A model generated the notes under the pieces. That model did not search any database. It was not told where the DNA came from and saw only the letters and a list, made by a program, of their open reading frames with translations. The position numbers and the translations under genes were made by a program. From NCBI GenBank assembly GCA_039810085.1, contig JBDHWG010000003.1:186001-250000 (forward strand): DNA of 64,000 nt. The letters run 5' to 3'. The stretch comes from JBDHWG01 sp039810085 (GTDB lineage Bacteria > Chloroflexota > Anaerolineae > Epilineales > JAHCIE01). Positions 1-8,643 of the stretch are shown one piece after another. Every line of letters starts with the position of its first letter. Position 1 is the stretch's first letter.

Positions 1-2
1 TG

Positions 3-566
3 GACGTGGCCTACGCCGGGCTGTTCGCCGGTCTGCGGCGCGACGCGGGCATGCTCAACGGGCAATATATTCTCATGCGTCGAGGCGTCTACGAAAGAAC
101 CGGCGGCTTCGGCAGCGTCAAAGATGAGATGATCGAGGATGTCGCTCTGGGCGGGCTGCTCCGCCGCGAGGGCTACCAGGCGCCGATGATGCGGGGCGAG
201 AACGCGGCGAAGGTGTACATGTACGCCGACACGGGGCAGATGTGGCACGGCATGGCGCGCCTGGCCTCCGGCTCGGTGGGGCAGATTGGCTTGCGCAGCC
301 TCATCACCATGCTGTTCGTCACGGCCCAGGTGACACCGCTGATGACCGCCGTCGGCTTCCTAAGGGGCAAGACTCGCCTGCACTGGCTGCTCCTCTCGTG
401 GGGCGCGGCGTCGCTGGGCATGCTGCCGTGGACGCAGCGCACGGGCCAACCGTGGCTCGCCCTGCTGGGGCCGGTCGGTGGCGCTATCGTGTTCGCCGCG
501 TCGCTGTGGGGCATTGCCCGCAAAACAGTCGGCCGTGGTATCCACTGGCGTGGTAGACAGGTATAA
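3..566 (+). CDS. Glycosyltransferase family 2, C-terminal part (5' end outside window)
   Basis: The reading frame is open from the window edge, so this is the last ~187 residues of a larger enzyme. Visible are the late GT2 motifs: the acceptor-side block GQYILMRRGVYERTGGF, then the acidic catalytic pair in DEMIEDVALG, followed by two or three hydrophobic segments and a C-terminal GIHWRGR block typical of membrane-associated GT2 enzymes that move a sugar onto a lipid. The nucleotide-binding N-terminus is not in the window. The neighbour is a lycopene cyclase, so a carotenoid glycosyl or related lipid glycosylation role is plausible, but substrate cannot be read from sequence. A GTG at position 6 exists but is probably internal. 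Confidence 0.75.
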   Translation, partial: DVAYAGLFAGLRRDAGMLNGQYILMRRGVYERTGGFGSVKDEMIEDVALGGLLRREGYQAPMMRGENAAKVYMYADTGQMWHGMARLASGSVGQIGLRSLITMLFVTAQVTPLMTAVGFLRGKTRLHWLLLSWGAASLGMLPWTQRTGQPWLALLGPVGGAIVFAASLWGIARKTVGRGIHWRGRQV

Positions 567-574
567 CCACCCGC

Positions 575-696
575 GTCATTGCGAGGAGGGCGGTAGCCCG
601 ACGAAGCAATCTCACAGCGGGTGAGAACGCTGCTGTGACTACATTGGCGTGTCTCTTGCACTGACGTGGGATTGCTTCGCTGGCGCTCGCAATGAC
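575..696. repeat. Dispersed inverted-repeat element, copy 1
   Basis: The 122-bp element begins gtcattgcgag (575-585) and ends ctcgcaatgac (686-696). Inner arms gaagcaatctcac and gtgggattgcttc also pair. The centre is not shared with the other copies at 32079-32200 and 61491-61610. It sits between the glycosyltransferase stop and the lycopene cyclase start. Confidence 0.8.
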
Positions 697-734
697 GGCC
701 TAGCTTCAACGGGATATGTAATAAAGGCTAACGA

Positions 735-1547
735 ATGACTTATTTTGGATTCCTGCTGCGGTTTGTGTTTGTTCCCCTCATCATCCTGGCCGTCGTTGCG
801 CTCATAGACTCCAGGCGGGGCAAGACCGTTCCGCCGCGCCTGCGCCACTGGCCCATCTGGGGCGCGATCCTGCTCCACGTTGTTCTGGCCGTGGTTTACA
901 CGACGCCGTGGGACAACTACCTCGTCGCCAGCGGCGTCTGGGTGTACGACCCGCAGCTTGTGACGGGCATCGTCCTCGGCTGGGTGCCCATCGAGGAGTA
1001 CACCTTCTTCGTCGTCCAGACGATCCTGGCCGGGCTGTGGCTGCTGTTCCTGATGCGCCACGTAGGGTTGCCGCGCCACATGGCCCCGCTACGCCCGGCC
1101 TGGCGCTACGCCCCGCTGCTGGTGCTCGGCGTCGTGTGGCTCGCCAGCGTGATCATCCTGGCCGTCGGTTGGGCGTCGGGCACATACCTGGCGCTCATTC
1201 TGGCCTGGGCGCTGCCGCCCATCGCCTTGCAAGTCGGCTTTGGCGGCGACATCCTGCGCCGCTACGGTCGGTTGACGCTACTCGCCATCGCCTCGCTGAC
1301 GCTCTATCTCGGCTTTACCGACTCCCTCGCTATCGGTGGTGGGACGTGGACCATTAGCCCGGCAACGTCGCTGCCCATCTTCATCGGCAGCGTTTTGCCG
1401 GTCGAGGAGCTTGTCTTCTTTCTTGCCACGAACACTCTCATCACGTTCGGCACACTCCTGGTCATGTCGCAAGAAGGCGGCGAGCGCCTGCGCGAGATTC
1501 GCGCGCGCTTCGCCCCTGACAAGTCCGCCTCCCAGGTTAACGAGTGA
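735..1547 (+). CDS. crtYcd: Lycopene cyclase, fused CrtYc/CrtYd-type membrane protein
   Basis: Predicted to cyclise the ends of lycopene to beta (or epsilon) rings in carotenoid synthesis at the membrane. The 270-residue protein is almost entirely hydrophobic and has two related halves. The first carries PWDNYL, then GVWVYDP and the P-x-E-E motif (VPIEEYTFF). The second repeats the pattern with GGGTW and VPVEELVFF. This matches the CarR/CrtYcd family, in which the two subunits of the actinobacterial heterodimeric enzyme are joined in one chain. The ATG at 735 is preceded by a weak AAGG. It overlaps plsY by four bases, so the two are co-translated. Beta versus epsilon ring specificity cannot be told. 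Confidence 0.88.
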   Translation: MTYFGFLLRFVFVPLIILAVVALIDSRRGKTVPPRLRHWPIWGAILLHVVLAVVYTTPWDNYLVASGVWVYDPQLVTGIVLGWVPIEEYTFFVVQTILAGLWLLFLMRHVGLPRHMAPLRPAWRYAPLLVLGVVWLASVIILAVGWASGTYLALILAWALPPIALQVGFGGDILRRYGRLTLLAIASLTLYLGFTDSLAIGGGTWTISPATSLPIFIGSVLPVEELVFFLATNTLITFGTLLVMSQEGGERLREIRARFAPDKSASQVNE

Positions 1548-2134
1548 ACCCCGTCACGCCGCTGTGGTTCATTGTGGCGTTCATTAGCGGCGCGCTGCCG
1601 ATGTCCTACTGGCTAGGGCGCGTCGCCTTGCACGTCGACATCCGCAACTATGGCGATGGCAACCCCGGCGCGACGAACGTCTTCAAAGCCGGCGGCGGCT
1701 TCTGGGGCATGACGGCGATTTTGCTGGACGGCTTCAAGGGGGCCATTCCGCTGTGGCTGGCGATGGGCATTGGGGGCCTGGCCGGGTGGGACCTAGCGGT
1801 CGTGGCCCTAGCCCCCATTCTAGGGCATTGCTACACCCCGTTCCTGCGCTTCCAGGGTGGCAAGGCCATCACCGTCTCGTTCGGCGTCTGGACCGCGCTC
1901 ACGACGTGGCTTGGCCCGGTCACCCTCGGCCTGGCGCTCACGGTCTGGGTGCTGGCGCTCAAGGTCGAGGCGTGGGCGGTCACGCTGGGGATGCTGACGC
2001 TGCTGGCCGTCCTGCTGTTCATTCACGCCGGCCCGCCGCTGCTCGGCGCGTGGCTGGGCAACTTCCTCATTCTCGTCTGGCGTCACCGCCACGAGTTCCG
2101 CCGCCCCCGCACCGTACCGCCCACGCGGGTGTGA
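1544..2134 (+). CDS. plsY: Acyl-phosphate:glycerol-3-phosphate acyltransferase PlsY
   Basis: Makes lysophosphatidic acid from acyl-phosphate and glycerol-3-phosphate, the first acyl step of phospholipid synthesis in many bacteria. The 196-residue membrane protein shows the family blocks GNPGATNV, a short G/D region (LLDGFKG) and GHCYTPFLRFQGGKA. The GTG start overlaps the TGA of the lycopene cyclase (GTGA), which fixes the start. Length is normal for the family. Pairing with a carotenoid gene suggests a membrane-lipid transcription unit. Confidence 0.93.
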   Translation: MNPVTPLWFIVAFISGALPMSYWLGRVALHVDIRNYGDGNPGATNVFKAGGGFWGMTAILLDGFKGAIPLWLAMGIGGLAGWDLAVVALAPILGHCYTPFLRFQGGKAITVSFGVWTALTTWLGPVTLGLALTVWVLALKVEAWAVTLGMLTLLAVLLFIHAGPPLLGAWLGNFLILVWRHRHEFRRPRTVPPTRV

Positions 2135-2332
2135 CCACGACGCTCGTGGGGATTCGGGCATCTACCTTGCGCCCGTGCATGCCGGGCTGTCGCGCGGACG
2201 CCCGGCTGAAGCACTGGCGCTGAGAGGGCAAAGTCTTTCGGACTGCTAGAGTTCAGCCCGCCCCTGACCCCTTCCCGTCTTAGGCTTCCGTGTCTTCCGT
2301 GTCTTCCGTGGTTCCACCTCTTGGCCGCCCGG
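2135..2332. other. Intergenic region, weak hairpin and short tandem repeat
   Basis: No gene is seen. A GC hairpin gccgggc/gcccggc lies at 2181-2206 without a T run, and the 10-bp unit cttccgtgt is repeated about three times at 2284-2312. The region separates two convergent genes. Confidence 0.5.
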
Positions 2333-3259
2333 CTACTTTTTGCGCGTCAGGGCGATGCCGACGAGGACGATAGCGCCGCCGACAAGCTGGAGGGGCGCAA
2401 TGCGCTCGCCCAGCAACACCGCCGCCAGCGCCAGGGCGACCACCGGCACGAGATTGCTGTAGACCGACGTCCGCGAACTGCCGACGCGCTGGATGCTGAC
2501 GTACCAGATGACGTAGGCGATGACGATAGAGAAGAACGCGGAGTAGAGCAGGCTCAGCCACCCGATCGGGCTGATAGCGGCCCAGTTCTGCTGCACGGCC
2601 GACGGCACGGCGATGATGTAGAGCGGCCACGTGCCCAGCACCATCGTCAGCGCCGTGAGCTTCAGCGGCGAGTAGCGGCGCAGGAACGGGCGCGAGATGA
2701 CGGTGTAGAGTGCCCAACCAACCGCCGAGAGCAGCAGCAGGAAGTCGCCGAAAAGGTGCTCAGCATCGAGACCAACGCCCGTCCCGCCCTGGATGAGCAG
2801 AATCAAGCCCGCGAACGAGAGCAGGATGCCAACCCACGCCCCGCGGCTGATGCGCTCGCCAATGATCAGCCCCAGCAGGGCGACAAAGATAGGCGACGTC
2901 GCCAGGATAAGCGAGGCGGCGCCCGCAGAGGACGAGCGCGCCATGCCGCTCATGAAGATAAGCTGGTAGCCGCCCTGCCCCATGATGCCCAGGCCCATGA
3001 TCTTCCAAAAGTCGCCCCGGTGCATGTCCAGGTTCTCGCGGGCGATGCGGACGAGCGCGACCATAGTCAGCGTGGCGATGAGGAAGCGGGCGGCGGCGAA
3101 GGTGAGGGTGTTGATTTCGGACAGCCCGACTTTGAGGGCGACGAAGTTCAGGCCCCAGATGAGCACCACGGCGAGCATCGCGCCGTCGAGTCGGGTCAGG
3201 CGCGGGCGAACGCGCGGTGTAGCGGCGGGCACAGCGGCGCTTGTCGATTCCTGCTGCAT
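2333..3259 (-). CDS. EamA/DMT-family transporter
   Basis: A 308-residue integral membrane protein with about ten hydrophobic segments arranged as two EamA repeats (roughly residues 25-160 and 175-305), the hallmark of drug/metabolite exporters such as RhtA and YdcZ relatives. The second repeat contains YSAFFSIVIAYVIW and a conserved S-S-R-T-S-V-Y turn, then LGERIAPLQLVGGAIVLVGI, typical of the family C-terminus. The start at 3259 begins MQQES, before the first membrane span. It stands alone, convergent with plsY. Substrate is unknown; amino-acid or metabolite export is usual. Confidence 0.88.
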   Translation of the reverse strand: MQQESTSAAVPAATPRVRPRLTRLDGAMLAVVLIWGLNFVALKVGLSEINTLTFAAARFLIATLTMVALVRIARENLDMHRGDFWKIMGLGIMGQGGYQLIFMSGMARSSSAGAASLILATSPIFVALLGLIIGERISRGAWVGILLSFAGLILLIQGGTGVGLDAEHLFGDFLLLLSAVGWALYTVISRPFLRRYSPLKLTALTMVLGTWPLYIIAVPSAVQQNWAAISPIGWLSLLYSAFFSIVIAYVIWYVSIQRVGSSRTSVYSNLVPVVALALAAVLLGERIAPLQLVGGAIVLVGIALTRKK

Positions 3260-3338
3260 AGCTCCAATTCTCTCATTACGCCGTCATTGCGAGACCCCGA
3301 TACCACGCATGGCAAAGGCGTCAACAGAAACTCCCGAA

Positions 3339-3403
3339 TGTCACCCCGACGTAGGAGGGGTCTGGACTGCGGCGGCCCAGATGCCTCCTACGTCGGCATG
3401 ACA
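3339..3403. repeat. 65-bp inverted repeat
   Basis: Arms of 20 nt (3339-3358 and 3384-3403) pair with two mismatches, starting tgtca and ending tgaca. A lone gtcattgcgag end of the larger repeat family sits nearby at 3283-3293. Located between the EamA transporter and the argA gene. Confidence 0.65.
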
Positions 3404-3427
3404 GCTCTCTAGCAGCCCCACTAGCGG

Positions 3428-3988
3428 TTATCCTCGCGCGACGGGCAAAACCATGGCGACTTCGTCGCAGTTGGCGAACACCGGGCAGTGGATGCAGTCC
3501 TTCCATACCTTGCGCGGGAAGCGGTCACGCTCCGTGACCGTGAAGCCCAGCCGCGCGAAGAACGGCACCGCTCGCGTCAGGCAGAACACGGTCGGTATGC
3601 CTAACCGCCGCGCCTCCTGGACCAGCGCCAGCACCACGGCCTGGCCAAGACCATGCCCCTGCCAGCCTGACTTGACGGCGATGGAGCGCACTTCGGCCAG
3701 GTCGGCCCACATGATGAGTAGCGAGCCGCAGGCGACGATCTCGCCGTCGATCTCGACGACGACCCACTCGCGCACCGATTGGTAGATGTCGCTGATCGAG
3801 CGCGGCAGCAAGTCACGCTGGTGCGCGTAGTAGGTGACCAGCTCCGCAATCTGCGGCACGTCCGCCACCCGCGCTGACCTCACGACTGGCTCAGGGTGCG
3901 GAGCCAGGACGGCGATATCCGCCCCTGCAATGACGGCGCTATCGGCGACAGGCCGTCCCTGACGATACATCTCAGGCGTCGACTCCAT
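3428..3988 (-). CDS. argA: Amino-acid N-acetyltransferase, short ArgA-like GNAT
   Basis: Likely acetylates glutamate in the first step of arginine synthesis. After an unconserved N-terminus of ~35 residues comes one GNAT domain: VRSARVADVPQIAELV, the acetyl-CoA loop region AEVRSIAV..GQGLG-like GWQGHGLG, and FFARLGF. It ends in FPRKVWKDCIHCP..CDE, a cysteine-bearing tail seen in short ArgA-type enzymes. It is the last gene of the arg operon, downstream of argD. I take ATG 3988, which has GGAG seven bases upstream; a TTG at 3991 is also in frame. The coding region overlaps the end of argD by 17 bases. Glutamate as substrate is inferred from context. Confidence 0.82.
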   Translation of the reverse strand: MESTPEMYRQGRPVADSAVIAGADIAVLAPHPEPVVRSARVADVPQIAELVTYYAHQRDLLPRSISDIYQSVREWVVVEIDGEIVACGSLLIMWADLAEVRSIAVKSGWQGHGLGQAVVLALVQEARRLGIPTVFCLTRAVPFFARLGFTVTERDRFPRKVWKDCIHCPVFANCDEVAMVLPVARG

Positions 3989-5174
3989 CAAAAATCTCCT
4001 TCAACCCTGTCAGAAGCTCGTCCACGTGCCACGTCTCCAGGATAAGCGGCGGCACAAAGCGCAGCACGTTCTCGCCAGCGCTAGTGAAGATGAGGCCACG
4101 CTTGTAGCCCTCGTCGATGAGCGGCGCCGCCGGAATGTCCATCTCGACGCCGACCATCAGGCCCAGCCCGCGCACCTCCTTGACATGGGGCGTGCCGAGG
4201 GATTCAACGCCCTTCTTGAGATACGCGCCGACCTCGGTCACGTGCTGCAAGAAGGCCGGGTTGTTGATGCGCTTGAGGACGACCTGGGCCGCGCGGCAGA
4301 TGATGGGGTTCGCGCCGAAGGTCGTGCCGTGGTCGCCGGGGTGCAGCGCCTCGGCCACGTTGTTTGTGGCAAGAACCGCGCCCATCGGTAGGCCGCCGCC
4401 GAGGGGCTTCGCCAGGGTCATCATGTCCGGCGTCACCCCGAAGTGCTCGTAGGCCCACAACTTGCCGGTGCGCCCCAGGCCGCACTGCACCTCGTCGTAG
4501 ATGAGCAGCGCGTTGTGGCGGTCGCAGATCTCGCGCAGCCCGGCCAGGAACTCCTGGGTTGCCACGTAGATGCCGCCCTCGCCCTGCACCGGCTCGACAA
4601 TCACGGCGGCCACGTCGTCGCCAATGGCGGCGGCCGCCGACTCCAGATCGTTGTAGGTGGCGAACTGGACATTGGGCATCAGCGGGCGGAACGGCGCTTG
4701 ATACTTCTCGCGCGGTGTCGCGGCGAGCGCGCCCATCGTCCGCCCGTGGAAAGCGTTGGTGAAGGCGACGATGCGCGACTTGCCCTCGCCGTGGTGGTCC
4801 AGCGCCCAGCGGCGGGCGAACTTGAACGCCGCCTCGTTGGCTTCCGCGCCAGAGTTACAGTAGAAGACCTTGTCGGCGAACGACGACGCCACCAGGTCCC
4901 GCGCCAGCTCCAGCATGGGTACGCTGTAGTACAGGTTGGAGACGTGGCCGAGCACCTGGGCCTGCTCGCCGATGACCTCGGCAATCTCGCGGTCTGCGCT
5001 GCCGAAAGCGTTAACGGCGATGCCGGCGACGAAGTCCAGGTAGCGCTTGCCCTGGGTATCGAACAGGCACACCCCATCGCCGTGCTCCAGGACAAACGGC
5101 GGGCGCTTGTACGTGGGCGCCACGTATTGGCGCTCCATCTCGATGAGATCGTCGGTTGTGTAGTTCACGACCAT
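3972..5174 (-). CDS. argD: Acetylornithine aminotransferase
   Basis: PLP enzyme converting N-acetylglutamate semialdehyde to N-acetylornithine. The 400 residues show the class III aminotransferase pattern: NSGAEANEAAFK near 107-118, AFHGRTMG near 141, EPVQGEGG near 194, DEVQCGLGRTG near 228, and the PLP lysine K256 in LAKPLGGGLPMGA. Length is normal. It lies in the arginine operon between argB and argA, with a 117-bp gap to argB that holds an inverted repeat. The N-terminal half of the operon supplies its substrate through ArgB and ArgC. Confidence 0.94.
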   Translation of the reverse strand: MVVNYTTDDLIEMERQYVAPTYKRPPFVLEHGDGVCLFDTQGKRYLDFVAGIAVNAFGSADREIAEVIGEQAQVLGHVSNLYYSVPMLELARDLVASSFADKVFYCNSGAEANEAAFKFARRWALDHHGEGKSRIVAFTNAFHGRTMGALAATPREKYQAPFRPLMPNVQFATYNDLESAAAAIGDDVAAVIVEPVQGEGGIYVATQEFLAGLREICDRHNALLIYDEVQCGLGRTGKLWAYEHFGVTPDMMTLAKPLGGGLPMGAVLATNNVAEALHPGDHGTTFGANPIICRAAQVVLKRINNPAFLQHVTEVGAYLKKGVESLGTPHVKEVRGLGLMVGVEMDIPAAPLIDEGYKRGLIFTSAGENVLRFVPPLILETWHVDELLTGLKEIFDGVDA

Positions 5175-5240
5175 AAAGTCCTCCTATCGGGCTGCGCAGC
5201 CCTAGATTCTCGCCTACCGCAGCAATCGCATACTGTCGTG

Positions 5241-5303
5241 ACGGAGTGACGATGTGACGACGTGAATTCACTCGTCACTTCGTCACCCCGTCACCTCGTC
5301 ACT
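5241..5303. repeat. GTGAC-rich inverted repeat between argB and argD
   Basis: Several gtgacg units face several cgtcac units around the palindrome gtgaattcac (5262-5271). The unit gtcacttcgtcac recurs at 61620-61632. It may form a hairpin within the arg transcript. Confidence 0.55.
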
Positions 5304-6058
5304 CTCTCTCGGTCACTTCCCGTAATCGCCGTACCACCCTCTCCTATAGACGCCAGGTTGACGATGCGTACCGTCCCGACGCCATCACGGATTGCGTCGA
5401 GGGCCGCGCGCACCTTGGCGATCATGCCGCCCGCGACCACGCCGTCGCGGATCAGGCCCTCGGCCTCGGGCGCTGTCAGGTGGGGCACGAGCGCCCCATC
5501 TCGCAGCACCCCAGGCACATTGGTCACGAACACCAACTCGCCCGCCCCCAGGCTGCGGGCTATGGCCTGCGCCACGTGGTCGGCGTTGACGTTGTAGAGC
5601 TGCCCCGCGTCGTCGGCGGCAATCGGCGATAGGACGATGACCGCATCCAACGCCAGCAAGCGCTCGAACGCCTCCACGTTGACGCTAGCGACGCGCCCGA
5701 CAAACCCCAGGTCGCCGCTCGGCTGCACCCAGCGCGTCACGCGCACCAGGCCCAGGTCAACGGCGCTCACGCCCAGCGCCGGTATCCCCGCCGCCTCCAT
5801 CGCCGCCACGAGGCGCTTGTTCGCCAGCCCGGCCATGACCATCACCGCCAGGCGCAGTGTTGCGGCGTCCGTCACGCGCATGCCAGAGACGAAGGTGGCC
5901 GTCAGCCCCAGGTCCAGGCTGAGCTGCGAGATTTCCTTGCCGCCGCCGTGGACCAGAATGGGCCGCTCCAGCATGGCCTTGAGAGCTTCGAGCAGTCCGG
6001 CGACGAAGGCCGGGTCATCCAGCTCGTGGCCGCCGACTTTCAACACGTGTCGCGCCAT
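5291..6058 (-). CDS. argB: Acetylglutamate kinase
   Basis: Phosphorylates N-acetylglutamate. The 255-residue amino-acid kinase has the N-terminal KVGGHELDD nucleotide loop, the HGGGKEISQ substrate loop near residue 38, LVHG and the C-terminal GGMIAKVRAALDAI block that binds ATP. It is shorter than typical ~290-residue ArgB proteins and lacks an extended N-terminal helix, which in known enzymes goes with absence of arginine feedback inhibition; that is an inference here. LysW-dependent LysZ is the close alternative, but no lysW is seen and argC/argD/argA flank it. Confidence 0.9.
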   Translation of the reverse strand: MARHVLKVGGHELDDPAFVAGLLEALKAMLERPILVHGGGKEISQLSLDLGLTATFVSGMRVTDAATLRLAVMVMAGLANKRLVAAMEAAGIPALGVSAVDLGLVRVTRWVQPSGDLGFVGRVASVNVEAFERLLALDAVIVLSPIAADDAGQLYNVNADHVAQAIARSLGAGELVFVTNVPGVLRDGALVPHLTAPEAEGLIRDGVVAGGMIAKVRAALDAIRDGVGTVRIVNLASIGEGGTAITGSDRERVTR

Positions 6059-6064
6059 GCCGTC

Positions 6065-6724
6065 TTACTCCTCTTCATCGGCATCTGAGACGTCATCGCC
6101 CACGTGGGCCTCCAGGCTCAGCTCGCGCGTCAGCGCCGCGTGGAAGTCCTGCATCGCGGTCAACCGCCGCCGTGCCTCCGCCCGCGCTGGCCCGGTGTTC
6201 ATGCTTGCCGCGATGCGGGGCTGGAAGTTTGTCACCCACTCCGCGTTCTCGGCCATGAGCGCTTCAGTGCTATCGTTGGACAGGTAGCCCACCGCCAGCC
6301 AGTGCAGGAACGCCATCGCGCCGAGCTTAGAGAGCTTGTCGGCGTCCCACAGAATCGCCGCTTCGACCGGCTCGACGGGCGTCTCGCGGAACAGTCCCTC
6401 GTGCTTCTCAATCGCGTCCACGACCCGCTCGATACGCTCCAGCGGAAAATCGGTTTCCGCCAGGATGCGCCGCGCCTCGCGCGCCCCGGCCACGGCGTGC
6501 TCCGGCTCCGCCTTGCGCGCGTCGTGCAGCCAGGCCGCCGCTTCGACCACGTCGGTGTCGGCGTCGAGCTGCCGCGCCAGCCACAAAGCCAGCTTGACCA
6601 CCGCCCGCACGTGCTCCCAGCGGTAGTTGAACGGCCCTTCACCCCGCTCTGCGCCCTCGGCCATCGCCGCCTCATAAGCCGCGTCCCGCGCCACTTCACG
6701 CCACGTCGCCACGCGCTCGGTCAT
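6065..6724 (-). CDS. HD-domain phosphohydrolase-like protein
   Basis: A 219-residue HD protein: an H in YRWEHVRAVV, the paired WLHDARK, and a later aspartate in LWDADKLSKLG give the metal-binding H...HD...D set. The tail ends in an acidic stretch. HD proteins of this size cleave nucleotides or phosphoesters; the substrate is unknown. ATG 6724 overlaps the stop of the methyltransferase (ATGA) and has GCAGGAG just upstream, so the gene is translationally coupled in the arginine operon, between the methyltransferase and argB. No arginine role is known to me. Confidence 0.8.
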   Translation of the reverse strand: MTERVATWREVARDAAYEAAMAEGAERGEGPFNYRWEHVRAVVKLALWLARQLDADTDVVEAAAWLHDARKAEPEHAVAGAREARRILAETDFPLERIERVVDAIEKHEGLFRETPVEPVEAAILWDADKLSKLGAMAFLHWLAVGYLSNDSTEALMAENAEWVTNFQPRIAASMNTGPARAEARRRLTAMQDFHAALTRELSLEAHVGDDVSDADEEE

Positions 6725-7551
6725 AGGCGACTCCTGCGGGACGCTCGTCGGCGGGAGGCGTTGCGACTGCCGCTTACGCGCAGCACCCACACCTGCTCTT
6801 CGCTCCCTGTGTCGAACGGGCGGCGGTTGAAGTCACCGTACAGCGCCTCGACCTCGAAGCCGGCGCGGATGAAGAGATGCTCGGCTTCGTAGCGGTACAT
6901 CCAGCGCAGCGTGAGCTGGCGGTAGGTGCGCTCGACAAGCTGACCGTCGGCGGCGACGCGGTCGTACATGCGCTCGGTGCGCGAAATCTGGGTGGTGGCG
7001 TCGTAGCGCGTGCAGGCCCATTGGAGCAGGCGCTCGCCGTTCAGCAGATCGTAGCTGTCTTCGAGAAATATCGTTCCCCCGCGCTGGGTCAGCCGTGGCG
7101 CGATGAGGTCCAGACGCGGGTTGAAGAATGCTAGGGCCAGCCGACCATCCGGGCGCAGGCTGCGGCGGATGGCGGCGAGCGCGGCAAGCTGGTCCTCGAC
7201 GGTCAGCAGGTGTAGGAACGAGCGGAACGGAATGTACACCAGGGCGAAGCGCCCCTCGCCCAGGTCGAAGTCGCGCATGCTGCCTTCGTACAGCGTGATG
7301 CGCCCCTGAACGTCCGACGGCAGCAGGCTCACCTTCTCCTGGGCAACGGCCAGCATCGGCGCTGACACGTCGATGCCCACCACCTCAATCCCTGCCTCGG
7401 CGACGGGGATCAGCACCCGCCCGGTGCCGCACGCCAATTCCAGCGCCGGCCCACCCGACTGCACCGCCAGGTCGCGGTAGAAAGGAATGTCATCGACGAT
7501 ATCGTCGTACTCGAAGTCGTATATCTTCGCGTACAGGTCATACTCCGGCAT
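6721..7551 (-). CDS. Class I SAM-dependent methyltransferase
   Basis: A 276-residue methyltransferase. Motif I is ALELACGTGRVLIP (near 35-48), followed by VVGIDVSAPML as the acidic ribose-binding strand and FALVYIPFRSFLHL as the motif IV region, placing it in the small-molecule Methyltransf_11/25 group. The C-terminal half, after ~170, is a beta-rich segment often seen in this group. It starts six bases after the argC stop and overlaps the HD gene, so it is an integral member of the arg operon. The methyl acceptor is unknown. Confidence 0.85.
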   Translation of the reverse strand: MPEYDLYAKIYDFEYDDIVDDIPFYRDLAVQSGGPALELACGTGRVLIPVAEAGIEVVGIDVSAPMLAVAQEKVSLLPSDVQGRITLYEGSMRDFDLGEGRFALVYIPFRSFLHLLTVEDQLAALAAIRRSLRPDGRLALAFFNPRLDLIAPRLTQRGGTIFLEDSYDLLNGERLLQWACTRYDATTQISRTERMYDRVAADGQLVERTYRQLTLRWMYRYEAEHLFIRAGFEVEALYGDFNRRPFDTGSEEQVWVLRVSGSRNASRRRASRRSRL

Positions 7552-7557
7552 TGCGCC

Positions 7558-8571
7558 TCACAGCAAGCCCAGCGTCTCGTCCAGGCCAAACATGATGTTC
7601 ATGCACTGCACGGCCACGCCCGACGCGCCGCGCACCAGGTTATCCTCCGTCGCCACGATGATGGCGTTACCCCCATCATCCACCGCCGTGGCGGAGAATA
7701 CCATCCAGTTCGTGCCAACGACGTGGCGCAGCGTGGCGAGCTTGCCCGGCGCCAGGACGCGGATGAACGGCTCGTCGCGGTACACGTCGCGGTACAGGGC
7801 GACGAGGTCCTCAGTGGTCATGCCACGATTGAGGCGGACGTAGAGCGTCGTCAGGATGCCCTGGTTGGTCGGCAGCAGATGCGGCGAGAACGTCACGGTG
7901 AACGGGCCATCGTTGGCCTCGCTGAGCACCTGCTCCATCTCCGGCACGTGGCGGTGGACGTGGCCGATGTTGTAGGGCGAGAAGTTGTCGTGGGCCTCGA
8001 CGAAGCTCGTCGTCAGGTTGGGCTTGCGGCCCGCGCCGGAGACGCCGGACTTGGAGTCGGCAATGGCGCAGGCTTCCGCCATCAGCCCGCACTTGACCAG
8101 CGGGTACAGGCCGAGGATGACACTCTGGGGGTAGCAGCCCGGGTTGGCGACCAGGCGCGTCTGGCGAATCTTGTCGCGGTACAGCTCCGGCAGGCCGTAG
8201 ACGGCCTGGGCCACCAACTCCGGCGCGGTGTGCTGCGTCTTGTACCACTTCTCGTACGTCGCCACGTCGCGCAGGCGGAAGTCGGCCGACAGGTCAATGG
8301 CGCGGACGCCCGCGTCGACGACCTTCTTGACCATCGGCACGGACGCACCGTGGGGCAGGGCCAGGAAGACGACGTCGACGTTGTCCAGGGGCGCGTCCTC
8401 GCTCTTGATAAGCGGGTCGTCCCAGACCGTGGCGAAGGCGTCGCCGAGGGTCTGCCCGGCCGACTGCTCGCTCGTCAGCCAGGCGATCTGGACCGCCGGG
8501 TGACGCTTGAGGATGCGAATCAGCTCAAAGCCGGTGTAGCCGGTCGCGCCGTAAATTCCAATGCGGAGCAT
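7558..8571 (-). CDS. argC: N-acetyl-gamma-glutamyl-phosphate reductase
   Basis: NADPH-dependent third step of arginine synthesis, reducing the product of ArgB. The 337-residue protein begins with the dinucleotide-binding GIYGATGYTG (5-14) and has the catalytic cysteine C146 in NPGCYPQ. SKSGVSGAGR and HRHVPEMEQ are also family blocks. ATG 8571 has AGGAG eight bases upstream. It is the first gene of the operon; upstream is a ~215-nt leader with a terminator hairpin directly before the gene. Confidence 0.95.
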   Translation of the reverse strand: MLRIGIYGATGYTGFELIRILKRHPAVQIAWLTSEQSAGQTLGDAFATVWDDPLIKSEDAPLDNVDVVFLALPHGASVPMVKKVVDAGVRAIDLSADFRLRDVATYEKWYKTQHTAPELVAQAVYGLPELYRDKIRQTRLVANPGCYPQSVILGLYPLVKCGLMAEACAIADSKSGVSGAGRKPNLTTSFVEAHDNFSPYNIGHVHRHVPEMEQVLSEANDGPFTVTFSPHLLPTNQGILTTLYVRLNRGMTTEDLVALYRDVYRDEPFIRVLAPGKLATLRHVVGTNWMVFSATAVDDGGNAIIVATEDNLVRGASGVAVQCMNIMFGLDETLGLL

Positions 8572-8595
8572 AGGGCAACTCCTATCCGGGCTAAC

Positions 8596-8625
8596 AAAAA
8601 AGCTCCCAGACGAATGTCTGGGAGC
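8596..8625 (-). terminator. Intrinsic terminator/attenuator in the argC leader
   Basis: Read on the minus strand, a perfect 10-bp GC-rich stem (8616-8625 with 8602-8611), a 4-base ATTC loop, then six T (8601-8596). It lies between the promoter and argC, so it would end transcription before the operon unless prevented. The strand TGTCTGGG from 8682-8675 is perfectly complementary to eight bases of the 5' side (8622-8615), giving a competing antiterminator. Confidence 0.8.
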
Positions 8626-8643
8626 AGGTGAGAGAATGCAGCA

